Shown: positions 1 through 12,870, numbered from the stretch's first letter. The stretch is DNA of 64,000 bases from Verticillium longisporum (GCA_019188255.1 JAETXT010000002.1:1116001-1180000); one strand, 5' to 3'. Made by a program: numbers and translations. The notes: generated by a model not told the origin, from the letters alone.

Positions 1-2083
1 ATGAAGTTGTGACCAGAAGGGGTTGCGCCGCTCTTTCAGTAATAAATCAACTGCCGCATCTGAATAATATGGTGTGCAGCTGTAATCTAAACCTGCGTTG
101 GGCCCTGAGGGGTTCTTTATTGTACTGTCGAGATAGCTAAGCTTGGCGAGTCTGCTCCTTTACCACGCCTTGTAATGCTTCTCGAGTTGGCAAGTACGCT
201 GGGCTTCCGTGCAGGTCTTCTGGGGAGTTCCCAAAGCGTTATGTTGGGTCATTTCTGGTAATCCTCGCTGCGGATAGGTCCCATTACACCTTCGCGTTTG
301 CAAAAGGGTCTTAATGTGGGAATCTCGACAGCAGACTTGCTCATCAAGCAGAGCAATGTCCAGGCCTAATACATAGCATAGATGTTGTGAAATTGACACC
401 GCTGTGGTGGCCACAGTCCAAGTAGAAGACATCGCCACGGTAGGTTATGAATGATGACGGAGGAATCTGGTCCTTTAAATGCCAGGTTTCACACTATACA
501 ATCTCGAAGCATCTAGTAACAGCCGTACGGCTCGAGGGGCGGTCCTAGCAGCCCGCCACTAGCAAAGCGTTTGTACACGAGCAACGATTCATGCCTCTGG
601 TAAACCTTCATCTCTCGCTTCAACTGTCTTGCTGACGATACGTATCAGGATTTGGCAACGGGCCATATTACTTATCAAGTGTTGAAGACTGCGCAGGGCT
701 TTGGTGAGTGCCGCAAAAACTCCAACGGCACAGGAATGACAGTTCAGTGATCACCTGGGATGAACACTCAGGGAAGCGAATCTATCTTGTAGCTTGATGT
801 CAATGAGGACTCATGACGGTGCTCGGATATGTAGTAGAACTACGCGTGCAAGGCACGCAGGCTTCAGAATCCCATCTGAAGCAGACGGTTCAGTCTTAAC
901 CGGTTCCCTCTGAGGACCTCACGCCACGTAATTCATCTTCTGGATGAGATTGACTACTTCACCCACTTGGTGGATGCCCAACCTGTGGACGCTATACAGA
1001 CGACACGGTAGAGCATCGAATCGAAAGCCCCTGGATTCCCCGACAACCGAAGGAACCTCCCGTTTGGAGCCGAAGCCAGAACACACGATCCCAAGACGCC
1101 GCGTCTAGGGGTACACAGCCAGACGAAACCCCTCAACGACATCTCACGTGTGATACGGGTACCCAAACACATGGAATCAGGATAAACACAGCAGTTTCCA
1201 TCCCTGGCTCCCTGTCCACCGTCTCTGAAGAGTTCTCACGGCAGAAGCAGCTGCCAAGCAGCGACATCAAACCGCAGGCCCGGGTTCGCAAGTCGAGAGC
1301 ATCACCCATAAGGCCCGCAAACCAGCCCGTCCCCTTCCCAAGCAGACCAGTGCAACGACACACTCGTCCCCCCCTCCCCCCATCTCGCCTTCCAGAGCTG
1401 AAATGCCCCCCCTCCACCCGTCCACGGGACGCAACGTTTCCCAGCAATCCCGTGTCAGGCCGCCAATGAAACGTGCGCGGCAGCCGGTTCAAGGTTGCTA
1501 ATCTCCTCGCTTCCTCCGGCGGAGGCCGTGTCACCGTCGCACGAGATCTCGCTGGCGTAGCAGGCTTGGCCCTCCCTTGCGGTCTGCTTCATGGGGGTGA
1601 CAAGGTGCGAGGCACACTGATTTTGTCTATGAATCAATCTCTGACAAGACTGTTACAAAACCGCACTTCAGAGAGAAAGGAAGTCATGAAATTGCTGTAC
1701 TTATAGCACGGCACACATGTGCAATACAGACGGGCGATACATGGAACATGGCATGGGGATACGGGGCTCAGAGGGATAGCAAAGACTTGTCACCAACAGT
1801 ACGAGGAAGGTTCTATTTGCTGTGGCAGGCTTATTGAAGAATGGACAAGGTGCATTTTGAGTATTTGTTTGGCAGGTCGTGTAGACATGGCGTAATTGTG
1901 GTACAGGTAAGATCCAACAGGAGTCATTCAAACCGCAAGCGCGGCATCAAACACCGATGCGCCGGGGCCAGCTCGTCACCCAACAGCTATTCTCCAAGCT
2001 GAAACTGTCAACTCAGCGCCCAATCAACCAGATTGACACTATATACGCTCGATCGCGCCGATCTGATGTGGCACGTCGAACCA
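1..2083. other. No supportable gene
   Basis: Several short open stretches exist (for example about 91 codons on the minus strand at 160-432 and about 133 codons at 1133-1534), but none has a recognisable domain, a good start context or splice sites that join it to a longer frame. The stretch lies beyond the 3' end of the Lon gene and presumably contains its 3' UTR next to 2084. I see no RNA gene or transposon remnant in it. Confidence 0.6.
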
Positions 2084-5000
2084 CTAGAGGCGGCTCTCGA
2101 TGGCGGCGTAGTGCTCTAATCCTGGCCACTGCGATTCTGGCCAGACAAGTCGGACGGCCTCCCAAATGTGACTATGGGTAGAATAAGTCAGTAACACGAA
2201 GACACACCAGACAGCTGGGACGGTGACACGGCGTGTGAAACATGGAGGGGAGGGAGGGTGTTGCCAGCCCTCCCCCAGCAGGCGAGGTGGCGCTCTGTGC
2301 TTACCTGACATGGAGAATCTCGAGCCCGTCCTTGACCTCCTGAGGAAGATCCTTGACGTCCTTGCGGTTCTGGGCGGGGAGCAACACCGTCTTGACACCT
2401 GCGCGGAGGGCCCCAATGAGCTTCTCCTTGATGCCGCCAACGGCGGTGACTCGGCCGCGCAGAGATATCTCGCCCTGAAGATGGCGCGTCAGTACATGTC
2501 ATGGGGGGCCCAGGGAAGGGGAGGGGTTTCTCGTTTGAGGCTTACCGTCATGGCCATGGTGGGTGGCACACTCTTGCCGGAGAAAAGCGAAATGAGGGCA
2601 ATCGCCTGCCCGATGCCGCTGCTGGGACCATCCTTGGGAATGGCGCCCGAGGGACAGTGCACATGTATGCTGCGCTCCTTCATTATGTTGGTCGTCGGGT
2701 CCGACGTGAGACCCAGCTCAAAGGCGTGGGCTTTGACCCAAGACAGGGCCACCTCGACGCTCTCCTTGAGGACATCGCCCAGCTTGCCGGTAAGCTGCAG
2801 CCTGCCGTCACCCGGCATGTCGGCAACCTCGATGAACAGGATGCTGCCGTTGCCCCCAGAGCTGTACGCGACGAGGCCAGTGACGATGCCGGGCCGGCTG
2901 GTCGTCTCGGCAATTTCTTCCTCGAAGCGCTCAATGCCGAGGATCGTCTCAATGTCGTCGACTGTCAGCTGGGCCCGGTATGTCTCGAGCTGTCCGCCGT
3001 CCTTGGCTTCGGCAAAGTCCACTGCCTTTGCGCGACACACGGAGCCGATTTCGCGTTCCAGGTTACGGACTCCTGCCTCGCGCGTGTACGACTCGATAAT
3101 CTTGGAAACAACCTCCTTGTTGAAGTTGATCTGATCCTCAGCCAAGCCGTTGACACGGATCTGCTTGGGCACGAGGTGTTGCATGGCGATATGACGTTTC
3201 TCAAGCGTCGTGTAGCCAGGTAGGTAGATGGTCTCCATGCGGTCGAGCAGCGGGGCTGGGATGGTGTCAAGGCTGTTGGCAGTCGCGATGAAGACAATCT
3301 TGCTGAGGTCGATGGGCATACCGACATAGTGGTCAGTGAAGTTAATGTTCTGCTCAGGATCGAGAACCTCAAGCATGGCGGCTGAGGGATCGCCGTGCAT
3401 GTTGGACATGCCCAGCTTGTCGATCTCGTCGAGCAGGAACACGGGGTTCGCGACGCCAACCTTCCTCAGTCCCTGGACGATCAAGCCGGGCATGGCAGCC
3501 ACGTAAGTCCTGCGATGACCGCGAATCTCGGCCTCATCCCTAACGCCTCCCAGAGAGATTCGGTGGAATTTGCGGCCAAGCGCCGTGGCGATCGATTTGG
3601 CCAAGCTGGTCTTGCCTACAGCGGGAGGTCCGGCGAGCAGCATAATGGGCGACTTGTCGGTCATGCGGCGAGAGCGGAGTACGTTCAGCTTCGCATGTGC
3701 GTTACTGACCTTCTCCTCGAGGTCAGCGTCGTTTGCTGGCTTGCTCTCCTCCGTCTCTTTGCCGGTGCTGAGAGCCACGGATTCCTCCTCGGCCTTGCGT
3801 ATCTGCTCGTCGACTTCATCGTTGACAGACTGCTTCAGGCGCAGAACGGCAAGATACTCGACAAGCCGCTTCTTTACCTTGTCCAGACCGTAATGATCAT
3901 CATCGAGCTGCTTCCGAGCCCGGACCAGTGTCTCAGGGCCCAGCCGGTCGTCGGTTGTCGCGGACCAGGGAATCTCAGAGAGCACCTCCAGCCACGTCCT
4001 CGTCACCTGGAACTCTTGGTTGCCAGGCATCATCTTCTTGAGGCGCCGCAGCTCCCGGTCGGCAACCTTGGTGGCTTCAGGGGGTAGCCGGGCAGCATCG
4101 AGCTTCTTCTTCAACTCGTCCAACTCGTTGGGCTCTTGTTCGTCGTCCTGATCTCCTCCCATCATGCCATTGGCTCCTGGTGGGAAGAAGCCGTTGGGCG
4201 GCACAGGCATGCCGCCGGGGCCTGTTCCTCGCCTCTTTGGTGACCTGTCATGCAGCTTGTCGAGCACCTGGACGGGCACAGTTGTGAAGGCGGTGATTTT
4301 GAAGCTGTTCTTCAGGCCACTGACCTGACGATCAAGCAGCTCGATGACCTTGGCCATGCGGACCTTGATGTCGAGGGCTGCCAGCACCTCTAGCTTTTGC
4401 TCGTACGACGCCTCGACAATGTTGGTCATAAAGTCGGCCAGCGAACCGGCGTCCTTGACCTCCTTCTTCATGATGAACATCTCCAGGCGTCGGATGATCA
4501 GGGGCGAGAGCCCGGGGTTCTCGGCATTGCGCGGCGTCGGCAGGAGGGAAGAGATTCGGAGGGTCAGGACCAGCTCGCGTGAGCGCAGCTTCATTAGGCC
4601 AAAGAGCTCCTGCAGCTGGGCGTCGGCGGTGACGACGTCGGGATAGTGCTTGACGGTCGCCTCAAAGTAGGGGCGCTCCTGTGTGACCTTTTCGACGCGG
4701 ACCCTCGCGACGCCCTCGACTCTCAAGGCAAAATCGGCGGTGCCGCGGCCTTCGATGCCGGTGATGCGGGCGGCGACGCCATAGTTGAAGAGGTCATCCT
4801 TTGTTGCGGAGCCGGGGTTGATCTGCTTGATCTGGGACTCGTCGACGGACTCGGCGCTGTCGATGAGGAGCTGGCCGTTGGGGCCGACGAAAGGGGAGGC
4901 GACGGGCACGCAGACAATGGGTACAGCGTCGATGCGGGCGTTGGGCCCTGCTGCGGCGGCACGGGTGTAGACGTTGGCGAGGAGGGCGGGAATGTCGGGG

Positions 5001-5101
5001 CGAGAGGCGGAGACGGGCACGCGGTGGGTGATGCCGGGGAGGAGGATGGTGCCTCGGGCGAGAGGAATGACGGGGACGGTCGAATCTGGGGTACGCGCCA
5101 T
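2084..5101 (-). CDS. Peroxisomal Lon protease (LONP2/Pln type)
   Basis: ATP-dependent serine protease of the peroxisomal matrix, which degrades unfolded or oxidised proteins. Three exons fit: 2546..5101, 2305..2474 and 2084..2171, with introns 2475..2545 and 2172..2304; the sum is 937 codons plus stop, the usual family length. An N-terminal Lon substrate-binding domain is followed by an AAA+ domain with Walker A GPPAVGKT near residue 490. The protease domain has the catalytic Ser in GPSSG and the catalytic Lys in GGIKEK, the latter in exon 2. The last exon ends in Ser-Arg-Leu, a type 1 peroxisomal targeting signal, which separates it from mitochondrial Lon. 5101 is the first ATG; the frame stays open upstream to 5167 without another ATG. 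It diverges from the DUF202 gene. Confidence 0.93.
2172..2304 (-). other. Last intron of Lon, controls the PTS1
   Basis: GT donor (GTAAGC) and AG acceptor (CCCATAG) on the minus strand. Splicing joins LEILHVS to [10 protein letters not shown] and the terminal SRL. If the intron is kept, translation reads two codons past HV (Arg, then TAA) and the peroxisomal signal is lost. Confidence 0.8.
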
Positions 5102-5999
5102 CGGGGGGTTCTCGGGTTCGATCAGGAGGCGTGTAGTGTTGTTGGTTGTGTCAGAGGAAACCCTCAATCACTGGTATCGGAGGCGGAGGAGTATTATGCG
5201 ATGTGTTCAAGAGGGGTATATGGACGGAAACTGATGAAATGGCACAATGGAGGGGTGATGGAATCAGAAGGAAGAATCGGGGAGTAGAGATGGTCGATGA
5301 TGCAGTTGTCAGATGTCTAAAGGCGTGTTCGGGTAGCTCCCGAGGTCGGGCGACTCAGCACACAGTCGTGGGCCGTGGGCCTGTGGAGGCGGCCCGGAGC
5401 TGGGGGGGGCTTTGGGGGGGAAGGGGGGAGGGTCGAAGCCCACGCTAGCAAACTGCCGAGGTTCAACCTGGACGCTGCACCTCTGCTTTTCGATGACATG
5501 GATGTAGTATGGGGTGCAAGTGATGGCACGAGAAGCTAACAACAAGGTAGCATCGTGACAAGTCGAGGGTCTGCAGTGCTGCCAAAGATTCAGCAATTCC
5601 TATGAATGTTACTTCAATGGGATCCCGGGATGTTTGGGGAAGATGTATTCGCACTGTATCTGGTGGGAGACAGGCATGCGAGCACAGTGCAAAGAGTATA
5701 CAGCTCACAGCACCATCGTCAATCCTGCTCTGGCACCCTCAGATGAATGACCTCTGCGCCAACGCAATCACCATCGGTCCCGTGCCATCGCGCAATCGCC
5801 TCTCCCTCTGCACATCACCAACCCCTCAACACCAAGCGCTCTCATCGTCAATTCTCACACATCCCACGAGTCACATCTCTGTCCAACGTCATCGCCATCA
5901 CTTGTCATTGATTAGCGTTGCGCCATCTACATCCCCGTCACCTGACAGCACTTGCTTCTCACATCGTCCCTCGCATCCCTCCCAAACCAGCGGCGAACC
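5102..5999. promoter_or_regulatory. Divergent promoter, Lon / DUF202 gene
   Basis: About 900 bp between the two start codons with no coding signal of its own. It holds a very G-rich stretch at 5402-5432 (see separate entry) and a long C/T-rich leader (about 5800-5990) just before the DUF202 ATG. Confidence 0.5.
5402..5432 (+). other. G-quadruplex-type motif
   Basis: Four runs of G (8, 7, 6 and 3 bases) separated by loops of 4, 2 and 1 bases, which satisfies the standard G3+N1-7 pattern. It lies about 300 bp upstream of the Lon start codon. Confidence 0.6.
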
Positions 6000-6521
6000 A
6001 TGGACGTCACCCTCGACGATGAGGACCTCACGCCGTCCCCCATCTGCCTCCCCCTCGCCGCACCCATCCACATCTCCCACCTCCGCCCCGAGCACCGCCA
6101 CTCCTCCTTCTGGACCTGGCCGTTCTACGCGCCCCCCCTCTTCCAGAACGAAACGTCGGACGTCCGCGACCACTGCTCCAACGAGCGCACCTTTCTCTCC
6201 TACCTCCGCCTCAGCGTCTACATGGCCATCGTCTCCGTCGCCATTGTCCTGTCCTTCCACCTCAAGACGCAGCCCAGCGAGTTCGAGCTGCGCATGGCCA
6301 AGCCCCTCGGCGCCACCTTTTGGGGCCTCAGCGTGTGCTGTCTCTTCCTCGGCCTCGGCAACTACATCTCCACGATGAACAAGTACAGCCGCAAGGCCGC
6401 CATTGTGCAGACGGGCTGGAAGACGCAGCTGCTGCTGAGCATTGTCGCCATGGCCATCATTGGCACCTGTGTCGTGCTGCTCGTCATTGCCAAGCTCAGC
6501 ACCGACACGGATACGGGTTGA
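6000..6521 (+). CDS. DUF202-family membrane protein
   Basis: Single-exon gene of 173 codons. After about 60 hydrophilic residues comes the family signature NERTFLSYLRLSVYMA, in which a charged helix runs into the first membrane segment (about residues 66-90). Two more hydrophobic segments follow, around GATFWGLSVCCLFLGLGNY and LLLSIVAMAIIGTCVVLLVI, with a short polar tail. DUF202 proteins are small three-helix proteins related to the VTC1 membrane part of polyphosphate polymerase; the function of stand-alone fungal members is not settled. The start at 6000 (CCATGG) has good context, while 5952 has no ATG. Family assignment is firm, role unknown. Confidence 0.85.
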   Translation: MDVTLDDEDLTPSPICLPLAAPIHISHLRPEHRHSSFWTWPFYAPPLFQNETSDVRDHCSNERTFLSYLRLSVYMAIVSVAIVLSFHLKTQPSEFELRMAKPLGATFWGLSVCCLFLGLGNYISTMNKYSRKAAIVQTGWKTQLLLSIVAMAIIGTCVVLLVIAKLSTDTDTG

Positions 6522-6756
6522 TAGATAGCAGTCACGCTCTTCATGTTGATAATATTGTTTTTTTGGTTCATATTCCATGCGAAAAGCTATGCTGTGCTGT
6601 GTTGTGCCGCGTGCCGCGTCGTGCGTGCCGTCTCCGTCCGAGGCTTGTATTCGGCCTCAAAAAAAGGGGAGGAGGGGTATATCATGAAAAGAAAATCCAA
6701 AACCCAAAAAAGCCTCTCTCTTCCTGGCCCGCCCTCATCTTCGTCACCAGACTCCT

Positions 6757-8868
6757 TCACTCTACCTTGTCCGCCCCCTCACAGAACAGGTCTTTTTGCC
6801 GACCCATCAGCTGCTCCGCCGCCTCTTCGGATTTGGGGTCGCATTTGCCCACCTTCTGTCGCCAGATGGCGGCATACTCCCGCGCCGAGCGGTCCACCTC
6901 CTGCAGGTCCGAGACGGCGCCCCTCCAGGCAAGCATCGGCATCTCCACGTATTCGAGAAACGCGCTCCTGCCAGGCAGCGTGTCGAGGATGCCTACGAGC
7001 GGGCTCACCGGGATATCGTTGTCGAGGGTGACAAGGCCCTCCTTCGGCGTCTCATCAGCAGCCACGCCCTTCCAGTACTCCTCCGGCGGCTGCGAGAGGT
7101 CCTTGTGCACCGTCGCCATGACGCTCGCCGTCTCGGCGCCGGGATACACGGTGAGGTACCCGCGCGCTTGCGACAGCCGCAGGACATGCTCGAGCCACGA
7201 CGGATACTGCTTGCTGACCTCCTTGTGCGAGAGGACGGCCGGCGGCGAGGCATCGTGCTGTCGCTCCAGCGTCTGGGAGACGAAGCGATGGAGCTCGACC
7301 CACTTGTCGCCCATGAAGAGGACGGCGTCGCTGTGCGGGGCCTGCCAGAGAAAGCCGCCGCCTTTCCTCTCTTGCTGGTCGGGGTCGAGGGTATCTGGCT
7401 CCTCGAAACCCAGAGTTCCATTGATGAACGCCTGCGGCACGACCATACTGAAGCCTATGATTTGGCGGTCCCACTGCTGTGACAGAGCTATCCTGGAATA
7501 ACGGTATTCAAGCAGCATGAACTTGAGATCTGCCAGACTCGGTCAGCACTGCATGTTGCCAACATGGCGGTGGTGAAGCTTACAATGAAAGAACTGGGGT
7601 GTCACTTCGACCTGCGGTGAAAGGACGAGGACGTGCGAGTGCTCGGCGGACCGCGGCCAGAAGGACTCGAGAAACCGCACCGAGCTCTCCTCTTCGGTCA
7701 GGCGCTCTCGCGGGATGCGGTGGCGTAGAGACAGCATCTGCGCGTTGCCATAGGTGTGCGCCGTTCGTGCTGGCGGCCATCGGAATGCTTGCAGCGTCCG
7801 TTGCGTTGCCTTCTCGACAACTTGGGGCAGCTCAATGGTCAGGTGGGGCATCGTGCCGGCAGTGAAGTCAGCTACGTGAAGCGACTTGAGGAGCCGTCCC
7901 AGGCTGCCCGAACCGGTAGGAGGCGCGTGGATGAGAATGTCGATGCTAATCTTGTGCCATGCAGCCAAGGATGAGCTGTCGAGCTTGGTCAGCCAGCCAA
8001 GACGTTTTGCCGCATTGTCTGGGAGCTCGATGACAGGTGTGCCCATGAAGTCGCCCTGCAATTTCGCCCCCTTCTTGAACCAGGGTTCCTGCTGCTCGGT
8101 GCTGTCGATGATGATGACCTGTGGGTGCATGTAGGTGTTGATGTGGAAAAGAGCTCGAGCAGTGGCGTACTGGAGTCGGGTATCTGACGAAGTCGAGACA
8201 AAGTCGGGTCGGGCGTCGTGGAAGAAAATCTCGCAAGAATCGTCGATGCCATTAATCTGCTGCAAGTCGTCCATGTCAATCATGTCTCTGCTGAGGAGCG
8301 CAAAGTGAACATAATTGCGCCTCTCCCTGCCCATTTCGCAGGCCATTGGCAACAGGATGGACGCCGTCTTCAAGTTCGCCGCCATGAATAGGATGTTCTT
8401 GTTGACCGGGAGGGAGCCTCTCAGTTTCGGAATGGCGTGCAGGGACACGGCAAGGTCGTGGAACTTGATGGGCCCATTGAAGGAGTGGTCCGGCACCCTG
8501 GGCGCTGGCTTCGCGGCCGCTGTATCGCTCGTCTTGATGTTTCCTACGGCGGGACCATGTTGTGTATATGGGGCGGTGTCCCCAGAGCCAGAGAGGCCGG
8601 AATAGCTATATCGAGACTTTCGGTGGTCGCCATAACCCAGGTCGAGGAGAATGTCGCGCGACACGAGCCAGAGGCCAATAGCAGCGAGGAAGAGGACGGC
8701 GATGCGCTTCAGTAGTCGTCGAGAATGTGTAGTCGTCGCAGGCTGCCAATGTGAGCTTCGTAGCATAGCGGTTCCGGCGAGCTGGTGGTCGTCGTCCTTC
8801 TTCCCCAGCTCTTCATCGCTGAGGAATACGGAGGAGCGCAGCTGCGTCCACATGGCCGGCGTGCTCAT
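6757..8868 (-). CDS. Fungal 'glycosyltransferase 2' type II membrane protein
   Basis: Two exons, 7584..8868 and 6757..7529, joined across a 54-nt intron (7530..7583, GTAAGC...CTGGCAG), give 685 codons. A short cytosolic tail with an SDEELGKKDDDH motif precedes one membrane anchor (about residues 50-70, LFLAAIGLWLV) and a long lumenal part, the topology of Golgi glycosyltransferases. It contains the conserved stretches NILFMAANLKTASILLPMAC and LVLSPQVEVTPQFFHYLKFM, the latter created by the splice. This matches a family annotated in filamentous fungi as glycosyltransferase 2. Substrate is unknown, and I cannot point to a proven catalytic residue. Start 8868 is the first ATG. Confidence 0.8.
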
Positions 8869-10366
8869 TGCTTCGTCCTCGCCAACTCGAGAAGTCGTGA
8901 GGTTCTGGTGTCAAGATGGAGGAAGATGCGGGATGCAGCCTCACATTTTCGAATTGAATCAAGGGTGTCGGCGAGCGGGAGCTCCTGGTCCCTCTCCACG
9001 AGGAGGGTGTTGTTGTTGGTCAAGGGAAGTAAGATGACTGCCTGGAGTTCTTCACGAGACAACAACCACCCAAGGTAGTATCTCAGGTAGGTCCTTGTGG
9101 AGCCAGGGTACCTTATCCAGGGAGTGCTTTGGCGCTGTTCTGGCACTGTATGTCCGTGACCCATGTAGCTTAGTCATCGTTATGTACCCAATTGTCAGTC
9201 GAGCAAGGCTAGAATGCATGACAGTTCAGCCCTGTTCTGTTGTTGGAATGCGCTTGACGGGGTGGTACGCATTGGCATAGCTAATTACGATTCAGACCCT
9301 GACATAAAAGGCCCCTCATTAGCATGGTTGTATTCATGACATCTCGTTGTAATCGAAATCCTCGCAAGGGCCATACCATGGAACAACCCTATACACATCC
9401 TCCATCGCGTACCCTCAATGACGCCACATGACTGGGCCAAGACATAGCCATCAATGGCAAAAATCTATTTTCATGTTTTTCCTTTGACAGCTTGAATCGA
9501 ACTTCTGCCAGACTGTCCCTTCAAAACCGACCTATTCGAAACAGGCAGGTCAATACGATCCCAACAGGTTTCTGACCGTTGAGTCGAGTGGCATATGCCT
9601 TCAGGTCACCTGCCGGCCAGACTCGGAGGAAACCTTCGGCGTGAAATCAGACACGCTCTGAGACGAAGGACGGTTGACCTTCGCGGGGAAGTCTTTGCCT
9701 GAATCGCCTGCAGGGCGACACGGCAATGAGGATGAAACAATAATTTAACAGGTCTGGTGGCTGAGACTTCGTACGGCCTCGACCTGCCGACACGGCTAGG
9801 CGCGCTGTGCTGCCAGGGACCTACTTACCACAGTGGCAGAGCCATGTTTGTGCTGAACTTACTGCGTCCTCATTGTCGAGGCGGACGGAAGACGAGGACG
9901 GCCGTTTGTTACTCTTCTTAAGAGATGATCGACATGCTGTGGACGTCAACTCAGCCTCTGACCGAACTACATGGTAATCCACATAACGGCATGCTCTTCT
10001 GTCAAGCTTTTCGCTGCATATCGCTCCATGCACAAACTCAACCTGTCTGGAAACCGGAGCGACGGCCGGGCGCCCGTTCTCGAACCCCGTAGGCCGGCAG
10101 CAGCGCACGGGTAATTGTGGGACCAACAGCCGGCACAGCGGTGGGTGGGGGCGGGGTGCCACTCGGCACTACAAAATGCATTTTTACTTGGTCGGTCACG
10201 ATGAGATTTCACATATACATTGCGTTACCTGCCGGCTGCTGCTCACTCACGTCTTCTCATCGCAACACCCCAGGCATAGCCATTCGGATTTTCAGTTTAC
10301 CCCCGCAGGTTTCTCACAAACATAAGCATCTGTACAAAAAAAATCCCCCAACATCACATCGCAACC
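8869..10366. promoter_or_regulatory. Divergent intergenic region, glycosyltransferase / SYO1
   Basis: About 1.5 kb with no supportable gene. A 113-codon minus-strand frame (9821-10162) has no domain and is mostly Arg/Ser/Pro-rich. Starts of both flanking genes face outward, so this holds both promoters. Confidence 0.5.
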
Positions 10367-12477
10367 ATGGGCAAAACCCGCCGCAACCGCGTGCGTCCCA
10401 ACCGCAAGGACCCTCTCTCCAAGACCCTCAAGCCCCCCTCCGACCCCGAGCTCGCCGCCCTCCGTGAAAAGTCCGTCCTCCCTGTCATCAAGGACCTGCA
10501 GAGCGCAGACCCCAAGCGCCGCACCGCTGCCGCTGCCGCCGTCGCCAACCTCGTCGCCGACACGCGCTGTCGCAAGCTCTTCCTGCGCGAGCAGATTGTC
10601 CACATCATCCTGAACGAGACGCTGACCGACGCGAGCCTCGAGAGCCGCGCCGCTGGATGGGACATTCTGAGGCTGCTCGCCGAGGAGGAGGAGGCTGATT
10701 TCTGCGTGCACCTGTTCCGATCGGACGTTTTGAGCGCCGTGGAGTTTGCTGCCAAGTTTGTGAGTGCACCCCCTCCTCACCTGAAAGGAACAGGATCGTT
10801 TTGACTTGACGTCGGAGACTGACAAGAGCGCCAAAGGTCGTCGAGACGATCAAGTCCAAGGGCGCCAAGACGGGCAAGGCCGAGCAAAAAGTCCTCTGGT
10901 CCATCATCGAGTCTCTGCTCGCCCTCCTGACCGCCCTCTCCGAGGCCCAGGACGACATTCTCGAGGCCATTGTCGCGCTGCCCGCCACCGTCACCCTCCT
11001 CTTCCTCGCCCTCGCGAGCGCCGACGCGCCCGCCCACGTCCGCCTCGACGCCCTCTCGTGCCTGCTGATTCTCACCAAGGACAACCGCCGCCTCGCCGAG
11101 CTGATTGTCGCCGACGAGGACCCCAAGCCCTTCTCGGCGCTGCTCGGCCTGCAGGGCACGCACGGCGCCGGCCAGGTCCTCGCCTGCGGCGTCCTGCACA
11201 ACGTCTTTGCCGCGCTCAAGTGGTACGAGGGGCAGCCCGGGAACAAGGACCTGTCGGACGCGAGCCTCGTCAGGACGCTGTCGTCGGCCCTGCAGCAGGG
11301 GGCCAAGGCGGACGAGACGCTGCCGGCGAGCAGCCAGTGGTCGAAGCCTGCGGAGGTGCTGCAGCTGGCGCTGGAGATTCTGGCTTCCATCGGCACGAGC
11401 TTGCAGGAGTCCATGGCGAACAGCCAGGGCAAGGCCGATGAGGAGGCCAACGGAGACGAGGCGATGCAGGAGGATGGAGAAAAGGCCGAGGCCAAGGACG
11501 ACGATGAAGATATGGACGATTCCAAGATGGAAGGCGACGAAGAGGGGGTGGAGGAAGAGGAAGAGGAGGACGACGATGATGATATTGGTGATATCCAGGC
11601 AGACATGGAAATGGTCACGGGTGTGGATAACGACGACGAAGACGCCTCAGACGATCTTACGACTCTCAGCGAACTAGTTCAAAAGGCGGTGCCGGAGATT
11701 ATGCGCCTCGCCAACTCCGCTACTTCACCCAGCGACGCCAACCTGCAGGCTCCAGCCCTCTCAGCCCTCAACAACATTGCCTGGTCCGTGGCCTGCTTCG
11801 ACTTCACCAAGGACGACAACGCATCCATCCTCAAGACCTGGGCTCCAGCCGGCAAGGCTATTTGGGGGAACACCATTTGCGCCGTCCTCGCCGCCAACAC
11901 TGCCGACGTTGAACTCGCGTCTCAGGTGACGAGCCTCGCGTGGGCCGTTGCCCGCACCCTGCCCGGCGGAAGGATCCCCTTCCAGGGCGAGGAGCACAAG
12001 AAGTTCATGGCGCTGTACCAGGCGTCCAAGACGTTGGACAGCAAGGTTGGGGGTGCCGATGACAAGACGAACGGCCAGGACGAGGAGCAGGACCCCTTCC
12101 AAGGGCTGGGCGTCAAGTGCATTGGCGTGCTCGGCCAGCTTGCGCTCGACCCGACGCCAGTGGCTCTGAACAGGGAGATTGGCGTGTTTCTGATCACGGT
12201 CGTCGCGTCCCTGCCTGATACGCCGGCAGCAGACGTCGTTGAGGCGCTCAACCAACTATTTGACATCTACGGCGATGAGGACGCCATGTGCGACGTGGAG
12301 GTCTTCTGGAAGGACAACTTCTTGGCGCAGTTTGAGGGGGTGCAGCACAAGGTCAAGGCCATGGTCAAGGCGATCAACAAGCGAACGAACAGTGAGCTGA
12401 GGACAAGGGCCGATGAGGTGGTGCTCAACCTCGCACGCTTCATCTCGTATAAGAAGAAGAACAAGCCCAAGGCATGA
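10367..12477 (+). CDS. SYO1: Symportin Syo1, ribosomal protein import adaptor
   Basis: Two exons, 10367..10759 and 10837..12477, intron 10760..10836 (GTGAGT...CCAAAG), 677 codons. The N terminus MGKTRRNRVRPNR is a basic import signal, followed by KPPSDPELAALREKSVLPV and armadillo/HEAT-type helical repeats. A strongly acidic loop (about residues 340-400, rich in D/E) divides the repeats, as in Chaetomium Syo1. In the family, Syo1 binds Rpl5 and Rpl11 and carries them with karyopherin Kap104 into the nucleus for 5S RNP assembly. The context ATCGCAACCATGG supports the start. Nearby Dbp10 also serves 60S ribosome biogenesis, but no operon-like link is implied. Confidence 0.88.
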
Positions 12478-12870
12478 AAGGGGCCCTGTAGCAGCTACAA
12501 CCCCAGGACTAAATGACGGTATGGCTGGGAAGCGAGCAAAACGTTGGATTCTTGGGCCATGGAGGGGTATTTCGATAGTAGCAACAGCAAACGCACTTGG
12601 CCTAATACATTTCATGATCATGCGTCGATGACGATTCAAAGTGCTCCATCACAACCAGGTGGTATGACTTACCTTTGGTGACCAATTTTGGAGAAGAGCC
12701 CGCGAGAGGCAACAGACTGAGCAAAACAAACGACAAGTTAGGGACATGACGGCGACGGTCCAATTTCAAACTCACAAAATATTTCTCGCCCAAACACCTA
12801 GACGCCATGACTGTGCCTGGTACACTCCACGCGCCCGACTTTCGCCGCGGGCCTTCCTGTAAGAGGCAGG

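Noticed and set aside
160..432. 91-codon minus-strand frame near the left edge, possibly a regulator fragment
   Set aside because: No zinc cluster, no splice partner and no family match; too short to support.
5898..6578. 226-codon minus-strand frame
   Set aside because: Covers the DUF202 gene in antisense; Glu/Gly/Val-rich shadow.
9821..10162. 113-codon minus-strand frame upstream of SYO1
   Set aside because: No domain, poor start context and biased composition.
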